Source: Opisthorchis felineus (taxonomy: Eukaryota > Platyhelminthes > Trematoda > Opisthorchiida > Opisthorchiidae). From it: a stretch of DNA of 64,000 bases. Positions 58,484 to 64,000 of this stretch are shown piece after piece. The stretch lies in contig SJOL01009857.1 of the NCBI GenBank assembly GCA_004794785.1, positions 721,254-785,253 on the forward strand, given 5' to 3'. The position numbers were made by a program, and so were the translations under genes. The notes below the pieces were generated by a model, which saw only the letters and a list, made by a program, of their open reading frames with translations, was not told where the DNA came from and searched no databases. How positions within the stretch are numbered: position 1 is the stretch's first letter; each line of letters begins with the position of its first letter.

Positions 58484-59860
58484 AAGTCTACGGTCACGTC
58501 CATCGCAGTGTTTCTGAACGGAAGCCACTGAAAGAGATCGGAGCAGCAGAAGTTTTGGAATTGGCGGCTGATCATTTTAGACTGTTGGTAAGACTGACAG
58601 ATATTACGGATCATGCAAAAGTGAGTAACATGTCTGAAGATAAGCAACGTAAACCACGTATCGGCTTATTTTACAGTGCCAGCAGTGTGTTTGGTCTGGG
58701 CCGCTCGCCTACCCGTGATTCTAATCCTGGTGGCATGTTATATGTTTCAGGCAACTCCTCCACCTACTGCATTTAACCGCCACTGTTAAACCTCGAAGCG
58801 TTGTTAGTAAAGGAGACCACTGTTGCATTGTTTGGAATATCACAAAGTGGCAATGCTAAATAGCGGAGCCTGGTCTGATTTAACCTGCGTATTTTTGAGC
58901 GACCAGCACCCAAGACCTGGACCGCACCATCGAAATCCGGTGGTGATATGTTCACTGTAGCTTTGATGGACGCCAGGAGGTGGGTACAAATCTAACTGGA
59001 TCTAAATATACTTATACCTCAAAGTACCAAGAGCTGTCAGTACAAAGTTTCCCAAGGCACCGACCGATGTCGTGGTGCTCAACCTCCTGACTAGATAAGC
59101 CACCAAGACGTGCGTCACCAATGACTACGACGATATATGAGCCCACCGCGTTGGACTGGAAGTGGTAAACTTCTTGGCAGATATCGATTTCCAGCAGATC
59201 CGGATCCAGTTTTTCAGTGCACAAATGGGCGCCATAAATGAAGAACGATTATCTCTGTTAATGAGATGGAGTATCGGACGCATCGTGTTTAATCAATTAC
59301 GCGTAACCAATGGGGTAAAGCAGCGGCAGCTAGCTAATCGAGCGGCTACAACACTAGAATACACCGACGGGGTGGCCAAGCAATCGACGAATTTTCGAAT
59401 TGGTAGTCTGTATTGTAAAGAATTGTATTAAGCTAACTAACAGTATTGGTCTCTCGTATACGGGTTTGAAATGAGCAGCAAAGGTATAGGGGTGGCCTAC
59501 TGACCAGCATGAATGAGTTCTCACGTTAAACACTGCGACGAAAAAAGCTTTAGGTAGCGGAACTTTGGTTGAAGAAGTGATTGATGACGTGCGATTGGTC
59601 AACTTAAAGCGAGCGCTACTGAAGTGTCTACAATTGGGAGTGCTGTATTGGCATGATAAATGAGTGAGACGGATGGGACAGTCAAGTAACAAGGAAGGGA
59701 GGTGGAAGGCATCACTGGACCCGTTTCCGCTATCCACCCTTCAGTTTGAAAGGACTAAGTTTGCTTGGCCAATGTGATGTGAAAATAAGTTTCATTTTGG
59801 ATCTAGTGGCACTATGTACTATGAAGGACTTCATCAGCGTTCAACGCTGATGCGTCGCTG
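58484..59860. other. Unassigned stretch
   Basis: A + frame at 58484-58776 includes SERKPLKEIGAAEVLELAAD and a CTGTTG|GTAAGA donor-like site. A - frame at 59224-59012 includes SNAVGSYIVVVIGDARLGGL. Neither is recognised, and both may be chance or repeat-derived. Confidence 0.25.
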
Positions 59861-59867
59861 TCCTAAA

Positions 59868-60232
59868 AGAGGATGTCGGCGCCGGATGACGTGCAGATGT
59901 TGCTTGCGAAACCAATACAAGACGAACGCAGTCATCAGTCCTAAGTGCTGGGCCTAAGAAGGGAGAGTTATTAATGAAGTAGATATGGGGGGAAAAGTTT
60001 GTGGAAGGCATCTGCGGTAGCCCGTTTTTGCTTACCTGCCCTACTGTATGCAGCAAGGAAGTTAACTCGGCTGATGGCACCACGCGACGGCCAATGTGGA
60101 ATAAGCTTACAATATATGTGCAATGCATGGTCGTACGTAAGCTGGGATACTGCCAGGGCACCCACATGCAGACGAGATGACAGTTAAGGTCCATAAGCAA
60201 AGCTTTTGGTCCAGAAGCCAGACTGAAAGGTA
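59868..60232 (+). repeat. Dispersed repeat X, copy 4
   Basis: Co-linear with 11180-11510, with about 70 extra bases near 60055-60130. It keeps CTGCCCTACTGTATGCAGCA and GGGATACTGCCAGGGCACCC. Confidence 0.45.
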
Positions 60233-60464
60233 GCGGTCTTTGGCTGCAAATGCAAATGTATAAACACGTCACCACACCTGTTCCAAACGTCAACCTGGAG
60301 GACCATGGAACTGTGTTAGTCAGATCTATAACCAATGACCAACCTGGTATAGGAAACTATGCGAGTGATGCGTGGACCTCCTTATAGTAAAGCCCAATGG
60401 GTCAATAAGGTGCAAAAACGTTGCACCACTTTGAGGTCCAGCCTCTATGTGACGGAAGATTAGA

Positions 60465-60647
60465 CCGTTCAGCTGTAACACCCCTTCTTTTCTTAGCCGC
60501 CATGCCACCCAAAGGAAGCACGAGAGCTGTGATACTTTCTGGTTGCCCAAGCCTAGACAGTAGAAGTCGAGATGCAAAGGTCGGATTCGAACAACGGACC
60601 TTCGAGTCATTAACTTCGTGCTCTCACCACTGAGCCACCTCGCTCAG
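60465..60647 (-). mobile_element. tRNA-derived SINE, copy 9
   Basis: Reverse copy: CGTTCAGCTGTAACACCCC, GCCATGCCACCCAAAGGAAG, GGATTCGAACAACGGACC (B box) and CACCACTGAGCCACCTCGC (head). Confidence 0.9.
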
Positions 60648-60659
60648 TTATGAATGCTT

Positions 60660-62670
60660 GGTGGCGTGCCACCTTGCACTTCTGGTAGCATGAACGAAGG
60701 ACGTAAACCTCGTGTGGTGTTTGGGTACGCCCTGCTAAGAGGACCACCATGTTACGTTGCGTCATGGTACGTTCATATACTCGCCACCCCTCCAGTATCA
60801 CGGGCGCTTTGCCCATAGCAGGTGGTTCCGAGGCTGGACTTTCGTTCAGCAAATACATAAAAAAGTACCGCTGTTGCTCGTCTGTAGCTGCTGGTTTGGA
60901 CTTGCTCCGCCTGTCGTTTATCTGGCAGCGCTACGAAATATAGGCGAAAAGAAAATGTCATTGCCTCTGAGTTTTTGAATGAATTGGGTAGCCCAAAGAT
61001 ACTTTGCGATGGTAATGGCTGCGTCAGTGTGCAAGGTTGTAGCCAGTTTCGTTTTATTTGGGGTTGCATTGCATCAAGTCTAATCCGTCAGCCAGGCATA
61101 AAACACTCGTTTTCCTTGTTCCCGGAGTGATCACGCCCTTATGGGATATGAAGGTCTTAGCCATCCCTAAATAATAAAACTCACAGCGAGCTCCTAATGG
61201 CCATTATTTTTGCCATGCGTCACCCGTTGCTTGTAGCTGACAGTAGTGACCCTGTGACCCTACTCTTCCCTCTCTGCTCAGTTCATGAAGTAGATTCCAG
61301 TTAAACTACTCCCTATTCTCTACCTCGGAAGTTCTTGCTCAGCCAATCCTTATGTGTTTGCCGCCGAACAACACACTAATCCCCCTTCTGAACAACCGAG
61401 TCCCTCTGATAGGACTCTGAAAATGAGCCCTCACTGACTAGACCAACTGCTAGCCTCCCTGCTCGCTACCACGTCCGCTAACTCCTCACCTTTCCAAAAT
61501 CACGCAACTACGCTGATTGGTCGGCTGAATCTCACTGAAAAGCACAGCACACCACTTTTAACACGAATGCTGGCCTCTTGTACTGTTACCTGAATGTACT
61601 GCATATTCGCCGGGCAGGCGCACATTTTTAGTGGTTCGTTCTGCTCTCAAGCTGTATCGGCAACCTCATCTTGCGCGTGGTCTCTTGATCAGACAGTACA
61701 AATCCACCCCTACGCGGGCTCATTTGGCTTGCTGTCATCCCTCTAGATTTTTATGATATGATATATGATATATATGATACGATATATATGATATATGATA
61801 TCCTCACGTACTTAATAGAATTACAGATCACATCCATTTCCTCCCTGTTCAATGTCCAATGCTCAAATCTCCTGCAGCAGCCTCTCCAAATACCCTCTAT
61901 GACCGTCTTCTGTTCTGCCTGCTATTTGATATCTCTAACTGAATCGAAATTACCAGTGGTTCTACGTCTGCCTGACTCTATCTGTGCCAATCCCTTATCT
62001 AACCCAAATACAACTGCTACAGGAATGCGCATTCCTTTTCCGATGACGAAAAACTTGACGTCTTATTGGGGCTGTCCAGTAACCGAATTGTCTGTTGCAG
62101 CCAAACGGTATCTTCGATTGATGCGTAACACCAGAACCTCTCAACAAGCATGAACCGGGTTTCTATACGGTACTCCTAATATAAAACATAGAAGCACAAA
62201 ATGCACGAACCTCGACAACAGTTACTTGTCCACAACAAGTGGCCCACTTGGAATATAAATGCACAAGCAAAATGAGCGAAACTGGTTCATACATTTGGCA
62301 GTCACGCGTGAATAAGGTCGGAACCTTGCTAACTCGGTTTCTGCTGGCAGGCATTCTTTCCAGTTTTCGTCCACATAGATTGCCGTGAACTCCTACCTCC
62401 AGAAAATCACCGTCCCCTCTTGCTCCCATGGCCTGCTTGTTACATGTTTGACGACTACGCAAGAATGGCTTCCACGCATTGGCAATTATACAAGCCACAT
62501 AAGTAACAACCTACGAGATGTATAGAGAATGTATCCCAAGTCTACGGCGCGCCTGTATCCTAAAATCTTCGGCACTTATTCGACTACAGCCAGGCTTGGA
62601 TAACTTGTTTTTGATGAGTGTGTAACGAAGTTTCGGTTTACGAATAACACGCTTGAAGCGAAGATCCCAA
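60660..62670. other. Unassigned stretch with AT microsatellite
   Basis: An irregular ATGATATATGATA array spans about 61752-61803. The block at 62320-62410 is a diverged match to repeat Y (46490-46590). A 131-codon frame (61758-62153) starts inside the microsatellite and is not credible. Confidence 0.4.
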
Positions 62671-62676
62671 AAAGCG

Positions 62677-62701
62677 TAATAATAATAATAATAATAATAA
62701 T
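62677..62701. repeat. (TAA)n microsatellite
   Basis: Eight uninterrupted TAA-type units before TGTTTATTCCCAACTGG. Such a run may mark the tail of a retroelement. Confidence 0.9.
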
Positions 62702-63269
62702 GTTTATTCCCAACTGGTGGGTGGCATACCGTCAGGCATGATCATAGTCAGTGCCTCAGTCACATGTAGGCCATGGGCTTCCTGCATACATGTCTAAACA
62801 TATGCTGCGTTAATCACTGCTAGAGGCGATCCCATGTTGACCTGGAAGCACTACGTATCCGGACCACTCTAAGGGTATATATGAAACTGGAGAATTACGC
62901 CCCTTTTCTCACCTAACCGAGCTTGTATTCAACGCAAGGCCTGGATGCCTTGGTTGCCGTGACGCTTGCGTTGTCAGAAAATATGAAGCCACTTGTTTGG
63001 AAACATAATTTTATTATGACCGATTGTAAACAAATTACAGAATCGTCAAGCAGGTGTTCCACAGCTGTACCTGGAAAACAAATGGGAAAATAATTGGTAA
63101 CAGGCAACTTAATGGAAATGACCAGAGCCCCGTTCACTCGGCCTACGTGAAAGACGCACACTGGATTCCACTGCCGCACCACGTTGAGGAGGGGATCGAT
63201 TTTACGACAGAAAAATCCCACTCGCCACTCACACATCCAATGAGACACGACTGCCAACAAATATGAACA

Positions 63270-64000
63270 TAATTAATAAACAAAACTTACCTTCGTCTCA
63301 CCAAGCGCATTCACCTAGGGAACTAACTCCGAGATCCGGTTATGTCGTTCGCACATAGGGCAAAAGACCGTCGGCCTTTCGAGCGGGCTGCCAGTGCAAT
63401 TGCAATGAAGCTACAGTTGAGCACGTGCAGGGCCCCTCTGAAATACGGAACGCCGTCGTGTGAGGTGCGGCAGCTTGTGACCGATGAATTCGGCAAGAGC
63501 CTTACTACTCAAAATATATACAACTACCGCCAGAAGTGTCACCGGCTATGTTGAGTAGGTGCAGCATAGTTACGTTTTATTGTGGCAGATGATATGCCTT
63601 CGGTCCTGGCTAAACTTCTGGAGACCAGACGCATGCTGGTGTGGCGTTGTTCCGACGCTTTTCAGATGTAGTTAATGTAGACGGAACGCACTCAATGAAC
63701 CGTTTTGGGTAAGTTTTTTTATAGTACCTGTTATTTGGCCTGTAGATACAAGCTGTATACTTTCCTGATAACGGACGGCATGGGTACCGGTCGTCCGGTT
63801 GTGTCTGCCTTCGTATAGAGTGAACATTTTTCTCCTATGCGTAAACTGTTTGACCTATTCAAGGAAATGATGGGAGCGCTGTATGCAGTTAGGACTTTCG
63901 TTATGGACAAGCTGGCGGCACAAATGCCGGCTGCAAGAGTAGTGTTCGGCTGTGATGTAACGCTGTGCTATTTTCACGTCAGAAAAGCTATCAGGAAGCA
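63270..64000 (+). mobile_element. MULE transposase, copy C (truncated by window end)
   Basis: The + strand frame at 63342 gives RAPLKYGTPSCEVRQLVTDE and FGKSLTTQNIYNYRQK, co-linear with copies A and B. After a stop come DDMPSVLAKLLETRRMLVWR, ITDGMGTGRPVVSAFV near 63770, and FKEMMGALYAVRTFVMDKLA followed by VVFGCDVTLCYFHVRKAIRK to the end. The first catalytic block (DATH in copy B) is not visible. The C-terminal third lies beyond the window. Confidence 0.8.

Noticed and set aside
59841..60335. 164-codon - strand frame
   Set aside because: It is the antisense of repeat X. The homologous region at 11.2 kb is interrupted, and no motif is seen.
61758..62153. 131-codon + frame
   Set aside because: It starts within an ATGATA microsatellite and shows no domain.

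Overview
The window looks like draft genomic DNA from an animal, most likely a parasitic flatworm (tapeworm or fluke; a diphyllobothriidean-like tapeworm is my best guess from memory, not proven here). The reasons are spliced genes that mix micro-introns of 34, 41 and 45 bp with introns of up to 10 kb, and heavy loading with decayed RTE-like and CR1/Jockey-like LINEs, tRNA-derived SINEs and Mutator-like (MULE) transposases. A 740-base run of N marks a scaffold gap. Nothing suggests a bacterium, phage or plasmid.

Only two host genes can be reconstructed with confidence, and they converge. An Abl-interactor (ABI) gene runs on the + strand from 3799 to 18955. It has eight coding exons (590 residues), an N-terminal ABI homology region, a Q/S/P-rich middle and a C-terminal SH3 domain. 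A ZNF330/NOA36 nucleolar zinc-finger gene runs on the - strand from 39573 to 19184. It has five coding exons (305 residues), with all CxxC/H clusters present. Their stop codons are 228 bp apart. For both genes every exon junction was found by eye from splice sites, phase and family similarity.

Layout: 0.9-3.0 kb, decayed MULE copy A (-); 3.1-3.7 kb, a 216-bp tandem duplication and a LINE 3' end; 3.8-19.0 kb, ABI with SINEs, LINE tails and a hammerhead-bearing element in its introns; 19.2-39.6 kb, ZNF330, whose 10.4-kb and 8.2-kb introns hold several RTE LINEs, SINEs and three more copies of the hammerhead/foldback family; 39.9-46.3 kb, nested LINEs; 46.4-52.3 kb, MULE copy B between diverged long direct repeats; 52.7-53.8 kb, an RTE LINE; 55 kb, an isolated MULE-like 5' exon; 57.3-58.5 kb, a LINE interrupted by the gap; 59.9-60.6 kb, a dispersed repeat and a SINE; 63.3-64.0 kb, MULE copy C (+), cut by the window end.

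The most interesting item is a small repeat family whose - strand carries a hammerhead self-cleaving ribozyme inside an extended hairpin. The copy at 37.9 kb keeps the whole catalytic core; the copies at 13.6 and 22.5 kb are mutated. The second most interesting is a pair of about 95% identical inverted LINE tails flanking ABI exon 7, a layout that could favour exon circularisation or skipping. All identifications are from reading the sequence and family knowledge; no database search was run.
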